DNA from: Peteryoungia aggregata LMG 23059
Lineage (GTDB): Bacteria > Pseudomonadota > Alphaproteobacteria > Rhizobiales > Rhizobiaceae
Length of the DNA: 64,000 bases
Assembly: GCF_030814435.1 (NCBI RefSeq)
Contig: NZ_JAUSUW010000001.1
Location: 186,001-250,000 of the forward strand
Direction of reading: 5' to 3'
Positions 1 to 7,749 of the stretch are shown in pieces. The first letter of the stretch is position 1; every line of letters begins with the position of its first letter. A model generated the notes under the pieces. The model made no database searches, was not told where the DNA came from, and saw nothing but the letters and a program-made list of their open reading frames with translations. Both the position numbers and the translations under genes were made by a program.

Positions 1-2058
1 CGTCTCAACCCCTTCTGCGGTGACCGGAATGCCCAGGGAGCGGGCGAGCGCGACGGTTGCCTGCAGCATCTCGACAGCACGATGCCCACGCTCCAGGGCC
101 TGCACCAGCGATCGGTCGATCTTCATCCGGTCGAAGCCGAACTGCCGGAGATAACCGACACTGGAGAAGCCGGCGCCAAAATCGTCGAGTGCGATGCGCA
201 GGCCGAGATTGCGCAGCCGCTCCAGCGCGAGGCGCGCGCGCTCCGGGCTCTGGACGAAATAGGTCTCGGTCATTTCCAGCACTACGCGCGCTGGGTCGAT
301 CCCGGTTTCGCGGAACAGATATGCCACATGATCGACAAAAGCTGGATCGCGGAACTGGCCGGGTGAAACATTGACCGACAGCTTGAGGCCGGGCCATTCC
401 TGCAATTGCAGCAGCGACTTGCGCAGCACGCAGAGCCCCAGTTGGTCGATCAGCCCGCTGGTTTCGGCAACAGGGATGAAAAGCTCCGGCGACACCGGTC
501 CATGCCCCCGTCGGGTCCATCGGGCCAGAGCCTCCACACCGACCAGTTCGAAGGTCTTGGAATCGACGACGGGCTGATAGACGACCTCGATCTCGTCTCG
601 GCCGATCGCGCCGCGCAGGTCGATCTCCATCTGATTGCGCGTTTCCCGCTCCTCGTCCATCTTGGGGTCGTAGACCGTCCAGCGACCGCGCCCCCCATCC
701 TTCGAGGAATACATGGCCATGTCCGCCCGGCGCGTCAGCTCCGCACCTCCGACGAGGCCATTCTCGGAAACGCAGAGCCCGATGCTGCACCCCACGACGA
801 CGGTTCTTTCGCCAAGTGCAAGCGGTTGATCGAAGAAGGCGAGAATGGAGGACGCGAGCGCGAGCGCCCGCTCATGTGCGTCGTCTCCGGACAGGACAAT
901 GCCGAACTCATCGCCCCCGATGCGGGCGAGGCCGGCCTCGTTTCCGACCAGCACCGTGAGGCCCGCCGACACAGCCCTTATCAAACGGTCGCCTGTGGCA
1001 TGGCCGTAGGCATCATTGACTTCCTTGAAGCCATCGAGGTCGAGATAGAGAAGCGCAATATCCGCAGACGTCTCGCGCCCTCGCCGCACCTCCTCTTCCA
1101 GAAGCTGGTGCAGACCCGCGCGGTTCAACAGGCCGCTCAGCCGGTCGGTCTGGGCCAGCCGGACCGCATCCGCCTCGTCCGCCCTGACACGTCGCATTTC
1201 GCTGTTGCCGATGACCACGAGGAGGAGGCAGTAGACCGTGACGATGACGAGGGCCGCCGTCATCAGCGGCTCCACCTGCTTGCGACTCTGATCCCCCGGA
1301 GCGCGAGGGGTCCAGGCGAGCGACGCAATGGCCTGCCCCGAGGGCGCGGTGATCTCCACCGCCGTACTGCGCGAGGACGGGGGCACGAGTTCGAGCCCGG
1401 GCAGCACGTAGGCTTCCGAGAGCCGCTCGACCGTCAGTGGTGACAGATGTCGGACGAAAGCGAGATAAAGATGTTTTTCGGTCGGCTGGCCGATGTCACC
1501 GGACTTCGGTCGGATCAGGGCCACGCCGGCAGCACCGATGCCCTTTTGCGTGCGCAGGAACCCGAGCGCCTGCGGCACATGCCCGGTCTGGCCAAGGCGG
1601 ACGCGGTCGAAAAGCCCCATCAGGTCGGGTGTCAGGTACCCTCCCAGCTCGCCCTCGACAGGCTGGCCATCGGAATAGGCCATCAGTGGGCGCCCCTGAT
1701 GGTCGAGCACGATGGCCACATCGAAAAGGTCACTGTCGAAGGTCATGTCGCCGAAATTGCTGGTCATCCAGGCCATATCCTGATGAACATAGACATTCTC
1801 GGCGGCATCGTCCCAGGCCGTATAGTCCAGCAGTGTCGCGCCCAGTTGATGCTCGAAGGTCTGGACCGCGCCGACAAGCGTCTCGCGTGATCGCTCCTCA
1901 TCCAGATGGTTGGCATAGCGGGCGACCCGATCAAGGGCTGTCAGCACGATGGATGCGACCATGACCGCCATCAAGGCGAACACGACGAGCAGCGCCGCAA
2001 CCGCGACACGACGGTTCGCAAGTGGCCGAAGCCGTCTGTCCAAAACGTGAAGCCGCAT
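1..2058 (-). CDS. CHASE4-GGDEF-EAL c-di-GMP signalling protein (3' end missing)
   Basis: Inner-membrane protein that should make and/or degrade cyclic di-GMP. My translation from the ATG at 2058 gives a membrane segment at about residues 18-42, a periplasmic part with the CHASE4 hallmark LLDYTAWDD (about 77-84), a second membrane segment (about 265-284), a GGDEF domain with an intact GGDEF at 381-385 and an EAL domain with EAL at 509-511, DDFGAGFSS and TAEGVET. The window ends just after TAEGVET, so the last part of the EAL domain lies outside. No RxxD inhibitory site precedes GGDEF at the usual spacing (VGNEAGLARI occupies it), so product inhibition of the cyclase may be absent. No strong ribosome site precedes the ATG; an in-frame GTG at 2085 is an alternative start. 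Both catalytic signatures look intact, so the net activity cannot be read from sequence. Confidence 0.93.
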   Translation of the reverse strand, partial: MRLHVLDRRLRPLANRRVAVAALLVVFALMAVMVASIVLTALDRVARYANHLDEERSRETLVGAVQTFEHQLGATLLDYTAWDDAAENVYVHQDMAWMTSNFGDMTFDSDLFDVAIVLDHQGRPLMAYSDGQPVEGELGGYLTPDLMGLFDRVRLGQTGHVPQALGFLRTQKGIGAAGVALIRPKSGDIGQPTEKHLYLAFVRHLSPLTVERLSEAYVLPGLELVPPSSRSTAVEITAPSGQAIASLAWTPRAPGDQSRKQVEPLMTAALVIVTVYCLLLVVIGNSEMRRVRADEADAVRLAQTDRLSGLLNRAGLHQLLEEEVRRGRETSADIALLYLDLDGFKEVNDAYGHATGDRLIRAVSAGLTVLVGNEAGLARIGGDEFGIVLSGDDAHERALALASSILAFFDQPLALGERTVVVGCSIGLCVSENGLVGGAELTRRADMAMYSSKDGGRGRWTVYDPKMDEERETRNQMEIDLRGAIGRDEIEVVYQPVVDSKTFELVGVEALARWTRRGHGPVSPELFIPVAETSGLIDQLGLCVLRKSLLQLQEWPGLKLSVNVSPGQFRDPAFVDHVAYLFRETGIDPARVVLEMTETYFVQSPERARLALERLRNLGLRIALDDFGAGFSSVGYLRQFGFDRMKIDRSLVQALERGHRAVEMLQATVALARSLGIPVTAEGVET

Positions 2059-2227
2059 GCGATTTACCCGAGGATGGAGCCTCACCTTGGGCAGGAATGT
2101 GTTCAATTTGACTTAACATCATGAACACATGGAGAAAATTGTCTAATCCGAATAGGCCAATAGCCTCATGGACCACCACAGGCAGGGGGCATGCCCGTTC
2201 GCTCTGCCGGACACATAGGCGACCAGC

Positions 2228-2257
2228 AAAAAAGGGCTCCGGTGATAGCCGGAGCCC
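2228..2257 (-). terminator. Rho-independent terminator of the nitroreductase gene
   Basis: Read on the minus strand, a 9-10 bp GC-rich stem (GGGCTCCGG pairing with CCGGAGCCC, loop of about six bases) is followed by a run of six T. It lies 44 bases past the nitroreductase stop codon. Confidence 0.85.
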
Positions 2258-2300
2258 TCGCTTGGGCCGGCCTGGAGGCGCCGGCTTCAGATCGGATGCG

Positions 2301-2939
2301 TCAGGCGACGACGGAAACGAACTGGTCCTTCGGGCGGCGAACCTTCTTCAGGTTCACCAGCCAGTCGCCTTCTGCGGCGCGGTAGCCGAGCGGCAGGATC
2401 GTCACCGAACGCAGGCCCTTTTCCTTGAGACCGAGGATTTCGTCGAGCTTGACCGGATCGAACCCTTCCATCGGCGTTGCATCGACGCCTTCAAAGGCGG
2501 CAGCGGCAACCGACATGCCAAAGCCGATATAGGCCTGACGGGCGGCATGTTCGAAATTCACCTGGGCATCGCGCTGCGGGTAATTGTTGAGCAGCATCTG
2601 GCGATAGTTTTCCCAGCCTTCATTGGTGAAGCCGCGCTCTTCGTTGACGAGGTCGAACATGTGGTTGATGCGCTCGGGCGTATAGTTGTCCCAGGCGGCG
2701 AAGACGAGCAGATGCGAGCCTTCGGTGACCTGCGCCTGGTTCCAGGCGATTTCCTGGATGCGGGCAAGAACGTCCTTGTTGGTCACAACGAAAACTTCAA
2801 ACGGCTGCAGACCGCTGGAGGTCGGCGCGAGGCGAGCCGCCTCGACGATACGCTCGACCTTGTCTTCGGAAACGACCTTGGTCGGGTCCATCTTCTTGGT
2901 GGCATAGCGCCAGTTCAGCTTTTCGATCAGTGCGGACAT
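2301..2939 (-). CDS. Nitroreductase-family NAD(P)H-dependent oxidoreductase
   Basis: A 212-aa flavin enzyme of the nitroreductase fold; such enzymes reduce nitro compounds, quinones or flavins with NAD(P)H in the cytoplasm. The N-terminal WRYATKKMDP and the AARLAPTSSGLQPFEVFVV stretch match the FMN-binding start of the NfsB/YfkO branch, and a C-terminal ILPLGYRAAEGDW fits the family. I start at 2939 (MSALIEKL) because AGGAG lies 9 bases upstream; a longer open frame exists but carries no homology. It diverges from an HxlR-type regulator at 3090, a very common pairing in which the regulator senses an electrophile or aldehyde and derepresses the oxidoreductase. The substrate cannot be read from sequence. 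Confidence 0.92.
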   Translation of the reverse strand: MSALIEKLNWRYATKKMDPTKVVSEDKVERIVEAARLAPTSSGLQPFEVFVVTNKDVLARIQEIAWNQAQVTEGSHLLVFAAWDNYTPERINHMFDLVNEERGFTNEGWENYRQMLLNNYPQRDAQVNFEHAARQAYIGFGMSVAAAAFEGVDATPMEGFDPVKLDEILGLKEKGLRSVTILPLGYRAAEGDWLVNLKKVRRPKDQFVSVVA

Positions 2940-3000
2940 GATCTCGCTCCTGGTTGGACCTGCCGGGGCGCCTTGGGAGTTGGCACGGACGACGATGTCT

Positions 3001-3077
3001 GGTATCAATTAGTAACCAGGCCTAGATATGGAACCGGAGAATTTGTGCAAGAAGGCACATTTTTGATACCAGGTTAC
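3001..3077. promoter_or_regulatory. Paired HxlR-type operator candidates in the divergent promoter
   Basis: Two related sites face each other between the nitroreductase and the regulator. The first (3001-3017) reads GGTATCAA, three bases, then GTAACC. The second (3063-3077) reads TTGATACC followed by GGTTAC, so it is the first site in inverse orientation with altered spacing. The location between divergent starts and the internal symmetry suggest binding of the HxlR dimer; this is inferred. Confidence 0.5.
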
Positions 3078-3089
3078 ACCGATGAAACG

Positions 3090-3497
3090 ATGGAAACCGT
3101 CATGTGCGACAACTATGATCCGACCAAGTGCCAGACCGTCAGCGAAATGCTGGCGAGACTCGGTGATAAGTGGACGGTTCTGGTGATCATGATGCTCGGC
3201 GACGGTCCGCAGCGCTTCTCCGATCTCAAGCGCTCGGTCGTCGGCATCTCACAGCGCATGCTGACATTGACGCTGCGTTCACTGGAGCGTGACGGCATCG
3301 TCGAGCGCACCGTGCATCCGACTGTCCCGCCGAAAGTGGAATATGCGCTGACCGATCTCGGCCGCTCTTTCGGTGAGCCGATCAGGGCACTCGGCGGCTG
3401 GGTCTTCACCCATCACGACCGCATCCAGACGGCCCGCGCGGACTTCGACCGCCGCAACGAGGTGGATGCCGGCAACAAGCTGATCAAGCTCGGCTGA
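3090..3497 (+). CDS. HxlR-family winged-helix transcriptional regulator
   Basis: A 135-aa regulator. After a short N-terminus containing Cys5 it has the HxlR core LLARLGDKWTVLVIMMLGDGPQRF-like helix-turn-helix (CQTVSEMLARLGDKWTVLVI), the recognition segment SDLKRSVVGISQRMLTLTLRSLERDGIVERTVH and the wing PPKVEYALTDLG. HxlR proteins often sense electrophiles through an N-terminal cysteine. The start is uncertain between ATG 3090 and ATG 3102; the latter has GGA eight bases upstream, while 3090 keeps the full N-terminus. It is divergent from the nitroreductase, its likely target. A G+C hairpin without a T-run (3508-3523) follows in the gap to the convergent beta-glucosidase. Confidence 0.9.
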   Translation: METVMCDNYDPTKCQTVSEMLARLGDKWTVLVIMMLGDGPQRFSDLKRSVVGISQRMLTLTLRSLERDGIVERTVHPTVPPKVEYALTDLGRSFGEPIRALGGWVFTHHDRIQTARADFDRRNEVDAGNKLIKLG

Positions 3498-3530
3498 GCA
3501 GGAGCATGGGGGCCGGAGCCCCCTGCCCGG

Positions 3531-4904
3531 TCAATCCGCCTTGAAGTTACCCTTGGGGAATTCGAGAGCCAGATCGCGATACCACTTGCCGCTCTTCTTG
3601 AGGGTGCGGACCTGCGTGTCGTAATCGACATGCACGAGGCCGAAGCGCATCTTGTAGCCTTCCGCCCATTCGAAATTGTCCATCAGCGACCAGGCAAAAT
3701 AACCCTGCATCGGATAGCCCTCGGCGATCAGATCGGCGACCTTGTCGAGATGTTCGGCATAATAATCGAGCCGCAGCTGGTCCTCGACCTCACCCCCCTC
3801 GACCTCCATGTTGTAGCAGGCACCGTTTTCGGTGATGTAACAGACCGGCAGATCGTAGCGGGCATAGAGCCGCTCGACGAGCGACTTCAGAGCCGGCGCA
3901 TAGACCTCCCAGCCGATATCGGTCTTGACCTTGGAGACCGGCGGCGCCCCCACGGTGGCCGGGAATTCGGCACCGGGCGTCGGATCATCGGCCACGCGCA
4001 TCGGCGTGTAATAGTTGAGCCCCCACCAGTCGAGCTTCTGGCTGATGATGGCAAGGTCACCCTCTTCAATCTTGGGCATGCGATGACCGAGCGCCGCGAG
4101 AAACTCTGCCGGATACTCGCCCTTGAACACCGGATCGAAGAAGACACCATTGTGGAACTGATGCGCCCGCTCGGCAGCAGCCTTGTCGGCAGCGCTGTCC
4201 GAACCCGGCAGTGTCTCATGCGCATTCAGCACCAGCCCGACCGGGACATTGGGCGCGATTTCGCGGATTGCCTGAACCGACAGACCATGCGCAAGGTTGG
4301 TATAGTGCAGCGCATGAAGGGCCGCATCCATGCTGCGTTCGCCCGGCGCATGCACACCGTAGAGATGGCTGAGCCAGACCGAACACCAGGGCTCGTTGAA
4401 GGTGGCGACGGCATCCAGCCGGTCGCCGAGGCGCTCCATGACGACCTTGGTGTAACGCTGAAAGGCCTGCGCCGTGGAGCGCGCCGTCCATCCGCCCTCG
4501 CCCATGAGAGCCAGAGGCAGATCCCAATGGTAAAGCGTCGCATAGGCCTTGATGCCGCGCGCCTTCAAGCCATCGATCAGTCTGTCGTAGAAATCGAGAC
4601 CCTTCTCGTTGATCGGGCCAGCACCATCCGGAATGATGCGCGGCCAGGCGATCGAGAAGCGATAACCGGTGACGCCCATGTCCTTGATCAGGTCGAGATC
4701 GCTTTCCCACCTGTTGTAGTGATCGCAGGCCATATCACCATTGTGCCGCCCGAAGACCCGGCCCGGCATGTTGGAGAACGCATCCCAGATCGAGGGCTTG
4801 CGCCCATCGGCTTTCGACGCCCCTTCGATCTGGAAAGAGGCGGTCGCGACCCCGAACAGGAAGTCACCGGGAAAACGCGAGGCGAGCGCCTTGGGATCGA
4901 TCAT
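3531..4904 (-). CDS. GH1 family beta-glucosidase
   Basis: A 457-aa glycoside hydrolase of family 1, a (beta/alpha)8 barrel that hydrolyses beta-glucosides by retention. The acid/base glutamate is in TFNEPW (E171) and the nucleophile in YITENG (E359). The N-terminal FLFGVATASFQIEG, HWDLP and C-terminal YFAWSLMDNFEWAEGY are family hallmarks. No signal peptide is present, so it should act on glucosides already imported. I start at ATG 4904 (MIDPKAL), which has GAAGGA about 8 bases upstream; ATG 4913 overlaps that site. It is the last gene of a minus-strand run with a Gfo/Idh/MocA dehydrogenase, a sugar isomerase and an Rbs-type ABC importer, separated from them by a palindrome and a repeat element, so it may also have its own promoter. 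Confidence 0.95.
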   Translation of the reverse strand: MIDPKALASRFPGDFLFGVATASFQIEGASKADGRKPSIWDAFSNMPGRVFGRHNGDMACDHYNRWESDLDLIKDMGVTGYRFSIAWPRIIPDGAGPINEKGLDFYDRLIDGLKARGIKAYATLYHWDLPLALMGEGGWTARSTAQAFQRYTKVVMERLGDRLDAVATFNEPWCSVWLSHLYGVHAPGERSMDAALHALHYTNLAHGLSVQAIREIAPNVPVGLVLNAHETLPGSDSAADKAAAERAHQFHNGVFFDPVFKGEYPAEFLAALGHRMPKIEEGDLAIISQKLDWWGLNYYTPMRVADDPTPGAEFPATVGAPPVSKVKTDIGWEVYAPALKSLVERLYARYDLPVCYITENGACYNMEVEGGEVEDQLRLDYYAEHLDKVADLIAEGYPMQGYFAWSLMDNFEWAEGYKMRFGLVHVDYDTQVRTLKKSGKWYRDLALEFPKGNFKAD

Positions 4905-5004
4905 CGAACACATCCTTCGTCAGGTCTGGGCGGAAGGGCCGCCACGGGTCAGTCGATGAGCGGTTTAGAGCAATCGAACGACGCGGTGAAGACATCGCCA
5001 ACAA

Positions 5005-5026
5005 AAAACTGCAACGTTGCAGTTTT
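5005..5026. promoter_or_regulatory. 22-bp perfect palindrome, LacI-type operator candidate
   Basis: A perfect 22-bp palindrome centred on AACGTT, with core CTGCAACGTTGCAG and flanking A and T runs. It lies 101 bases upstream of the beta-glucosidase start. The central CG and the TGCAA half-sites fit the operators of LacI-family sugar regulators. It has no loop, so it is a poor terminator. The cognate regulator is not evident; the LacI site at 11464-11498 has different half-sites. Confidence 0.45.
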
Positions 5027-5030
5027 CACA

Positions 5031-5173
5031 CCCTCCCCTTGAGGGGGAGGGTCGGAGCGCAGCTCCGGGGTGGGGTGATGTGCCGAAGGCCGGCGTAACC
5101 AATCACGCCGAACTCGTGGCCTTTGTCACCCCCACCCGCCGCTTCGCGGCGACCTCCCCCCTCAAGGGGGAGG
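5031..5173. repeat. Palindromic intergenic repeat, family A subtype 2
   Basis: A composite of two facing half-elements. Each has a CTCCCC-TTGA-GGGGGAG type hairpin next to a second small hairpin (GGAGCGCAGCTCC, or CGCCGCTTCGCGGCG) and a GGGGTGGGGTGA or TCACCCCCACC arm. It fills the spacer between the beta-glucosidase and the oxidoreductase. A close relative is at 43242-43371 and more distant ones at 6387-6534 and 16553-16729. Confidence 0.75.
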
Positions 5174-5178
5174 TAGGC

Positions 5179-6351
5179 TTACACCTTCACCCATCCACCA
5201 TTCTGCTTCGACGAGGCGATGCAGGCCTCGACGAACGCCACCCCCTTCACGCCGTCATCGACTGTCGGATAGACCACCGCCGAATCGACAGCAGTTCCAG
5301 CCTTCGCCGCATTGATGGCGGCTGCCGCTTCCGTGTAGATCGTCGCAAAGGCTTCGAGATACCCTTCCGGATGCCCCGAGGGAATGCGGGTGACACGGCC
5401 AGCTGCGGCATTCGCCCCTGCCCCGCCGCGCGTGATCAACTGCTTCGGCTCGCCAAGACGCGTGAACCAGAGATAGTTCGGGTCGGCCTGCGTCCATTCG
5501 ATACCGGCCTTGGTGCCATAGATCCGAACCTTCAGCCCGTTTTCATTGCCGGTCGCCACCTGGCTGCACCAGAGCAATCCCTTCGCCCCGCCCTTGAAGC
5601 GCAGCATCACATGGGCATTGTCATCGAGACGGCGGCCCGCGACAAAAGTATGCACATCGGCGGCCAGTTCATCCAGTTCGAGGCCCGAAATGAACGAACC
5701 GAGATTATAGGCATGCGTGCCGATATCGCCGGTCGAACCGCCCGCACCCGACTGCTTCGGATCGGTGCGCCAGGCGGCCTGCTTCTGGCCGGTCTGCTCG
5801 ATCGGCTCGGCCAGCCAGTCCTGCGGATATTCCATCTGCACCAGCCTGATATCGCCGAGCTCGCCGGAGCGCACGAGTTCGCGCGCATGCCGCACCATCG
5901 GATAGCCGGTGTAATTGTGGGTCAGGATGAACAGCGCCTTTGCCTTGTCGGCAACCGCCTTCAGCGCCTTGGCATCTTCGAGATTGGAGGTCAGCGGCTT
6001 GTCGCAGATGACATGGATGCCGCGCTCGAGAAAGGCCTTGGCCGCCGGGAAATGCACATGGTTGGGCGTGACGATTGACACCGCCTCGATACCATCGGGA
6101 CGCGCCGCTTCCTTCTCCGCCATTTCCTCGTATGAGCCGTAGCAGCGGTCGGGATCGAGCCCGAGTTCGCGACCGGAGGCCACCGACTTCTCCGGCGTCG
6201 AGGACAGCGCACCGGCAACGAGATCATACTGGTCATCGAGCCGCGCTGCCATGCGATGCACCGCGCCGATAAAGGCGCCGGCACCGCCGCCAACCATGCC
6301 CAGACGGATCTTCGGTGTCCGCTCGCCCGATTTGCTTGCTTCGATCGCCAT
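5179..6351 (-). CDS. Gfo/Idh/MocA family NAD(P)-dependent oxidoreductase
   Basis: A 390-aa cytoplasmic sugar or cyclitol dehydrogenase. The Rossmann start is IRLGMVGGGAGAFIGAVHR (about residues 14-32), followed by SIVTPNHVHFPAA and the CDKPLTSN stretch that carries the conserved lysine of the EKP-type motif. The C-terminal part holds GDIGTHAYNL with the conserved aspartate and histidine. Start 6351 (MAIEASKSG) is chosen because GGGAG precedes it; the longer open frame begins in the upstream repeat. Downstream of a sugar isomerase-like TIM barrel and an Rbs-type importer and upstream of a GH1 enzyme, it probably oxidises the imported sugar or glycoside, possibly at C3 as in related rhizobial trehalose and sucrose routes; that is inference. 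Confidence 0.93.
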   Translation of the reverse strand: MAIEASKSGERTPKIRLGMVGGGAGAFIGAVHRMAARLDDQYDLVAGALSSTPEKSVASGRELGLDPDRCYGSYEEMAEKEAARPDGIEAVSIVTPNHVHFPAAKAFLERGIHVICDKPLTSNLEDAKALKAVADKAKALFILTHNYTGYPMVRHARELVRSGELGDIRLVQMEYPQDWLAEPIEQTGQKQAAWRTDPKQSGAGGSTGDIGTHAYNLGSFISGLELDELAADVHTFVAGRRLDDNAHVMLRFKGGAKGLLWCSQVATGNENGLKVRIYGTKAGIEWTQADPNYLWFTRLGEPKQLITRGGAGANAAAGRVTRIPSGHPEGYLEAFATIYTEAAAAINAAKAGTAVDSAVVYPTVDDGVKGVAFVEACIASSKQNGGWVKV

Positions 6352-6386
6352 GATGTTTTTCTCCCTGGATTCTCGGTGTGTGGGGT

Positions 6387-6534
6387 TACCCCCCTCTGTC
6401 ACTGTCGTGACATCTCCCCCTCAAGGGGGAGATTGTTCGTTAACGTCCCGCCTCAATCAAAGTCCCGCCAACGGCGCGGCATGCGGTCTCCCCCCCTTGA
6501 GGGGGAGATGCCCGGCAGGGCAGAGGGGGGTACC
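6387..6534. repeat. Palindromic intergenic repeat, family A subtype 1
   Basis: Two facing half-elements built on CTCCCCC-TTGA-GGGGGAG hairpins. The right half continues with GATGCCCGGCAGGGCAGAG and a G-run; the left begins with the complementary ACCCCCCTCTG. The same subtype occurs at 16553-16729. It sits in the spacer between two genes of the same operon, so it is probably transcribed and folded in the mRNA. Confidence 0.75.
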
Positions 6535-6557
6535 ATGCCCCAGAACGACAGAAGCAG

Positions 6558-7610
6558 TTAAAGCCCCAGCATCCGCCGGTTCGCCGCATCATCCGTGCCA
6601 CCGGCGGCAAAATCGTCAAACGCCTTTTCCGTCACCCGGATGATATGCGCCTTGACGAACTCAGCCCCCTCGCGGGCGCCGTCTTCGGGGTGTTTCAGCG
6701 CGCATTCCCATTCGACAACGGCCCAGCCGTCGAAATCGTTCGCTGCCATCTTCGAGAAAATCGCGCCGAAATCGACCTGACCATCGCCCAGCGAGCGGAA
6801 GCGCCCGGCCCGGTTGACCCAGCCCTGATAGCCGCCATAGACGCCCTGCCGGCCGGTCGGATTGAACTCCGCGTCCTTGACGTGGAACATCTTGATCCGG
6901 TCCTTGTAGATGTCGATGTTGTCGAGATAGTCGAGGCATTGCAGCACGTAATGCGAGGGATCGTAGAGCATGTTGGCGCGCGGATGGTTCTTCACCCGCT
7001 CAAGGAACATCTCGAAGGTCACGCCGTCATGCAGGTCCTCGCCCGGATGGATTTCGTAACACACGTCGACGCCCTGCTCCTCGGCATAATCGAGGATCGG
7101 CAGCCAGCGGCGCGCGAGTTCATCAAAGGCAGTCTCGACGAGACCGGCCGGTCGCTGCGGCCACGGATAGATATAGGGCCAGGCGAGCGCGCCGGAAAAG
7201 GTCGCATGCGCCTTGATGCCGAGATTGCGCGAAGCCTTCAGCGCATACTTCACCTGCTGCACGGCCCATTCCTGGCGAGCCTTCGGATTGCCGCGCACTT
7301 CGGGTGCCGCAAAGCCGTCAAAGGCTTCGTCATAGGCCGGATGAACGGCCACGAGCTGGCCTTGCAAATGGGTGGAAAGTTCGGTGATCTCGACGCCGTT
7401 ACTCCGCGCCACACCGGCAAGTTCGTCGCAATAATCCTTGGATTCAGCCGCCTTTTTCAGGTCCATCAGCTGGCCGGCCCAGGTCGGGACCTGCACGCCG
7501 ACATAGCCCTTGTCGGCCGCCCATTTGGTAATTCCATCCCAGGTATTGAACGGTGCGGCATCGCCCGCAAACTGGCCAAGAAAGATCGCCGGCCCCTTGA
7601 TCGTCTTCAT
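6558..7610 (-). CDS. Sugar phosphate isomerase/epimerase-like TIM-barrel protein
   Basis: A 350-aa member of the AP-endonuclease-2/xylose-isomerase-like TIM-barrel superfamily (IolE/IolI type). Metal-site residues are visible in DVCYEIHPGEDLHD (glutamate and histidine), LYDPSHYVLQ (aspartate and histidine), FHVKDAEF (histidine and aspartate) and the late VVEWECAL glutamate. GGGAGGAGAATTC precedes ATG 7610, a strong ribosome site. It lies between the ABC binding protein and the Gfo/Idh/MocA dehydrogenase. Related enzymes isomerise, epimerise or dehydrate sugars and, in agrobacteria, can cleave 3-keto-glycosides; which of these applies cannot be decided here. No signal peptide is seen, so it is cytoplasmic. 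Confidence 0.9.
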   Translation of the reverse strand: MKTIKGPAIFLGQFAGDAAPFNTWDGITKWAADKGYVGVQVPTWAGQLMDLKKAAESKDYCDELAGVARSNGVEITELSTHLQGQLVAVHPAYDEAFDGFAAPEVRGNPKARQEWAVQQVKYALKASRNLGIKAHATFSGALAWPYIYPWPQRPAGLVETAFDELARRWLPILDYAEEQGVDVCYEIHPGEDLHDGVTFEMFLERVKNHPRANMLYDPSHYVLQCLDYLDNIDIYKDRIKMFHVKDAEFNPTGRQGVYGGYQGWVNRAGRFRSLGDGQVDFGAIFSKMAANDFDGWAVVEWECALKHPEDGAREGAEFVKAHIIRVTEKAFDDFAAGGTDDAANRRMLGL

Positions 7611-7706
7611 GAATTCTCCTCCCTGAGCATTCCTGCAACGTTTCCGTTAACGATTACAGGAGATGGAATTTCGACACAACGGCAATGATGCCCGAGACGG
7701 AAATCT

Positions 7707-7728
7707 GCCCGGGAAAACCCGGGCAGAC
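7707..7728 (-). terminator. Strong GC hairpin between binding-protein and isomerase genes
   Basis: A 9-bp perfect stem (CTGCCCGGG with CCCGGGCAG) closes a four-base loop. On the minus strand it is followed only by ATTTCC, not a full T-run. It lies 22 bases past the binding-protein stop, inside the operon. Such hairpins commonly act as partial terminators or protect the upstream mRNA, keeping the binding protein more abundant than the enzymes. Confidence 0.6.
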
Positions 7729-7749
7729 TGATTTTGCTTCGCTTTCGGA

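Noticed and set aside
5031..5173. Insertion sequence remnants for the family A repeats
   Set aside because: No transposase fragment or target duplication is visible; the elements are short palindromic mosaics.
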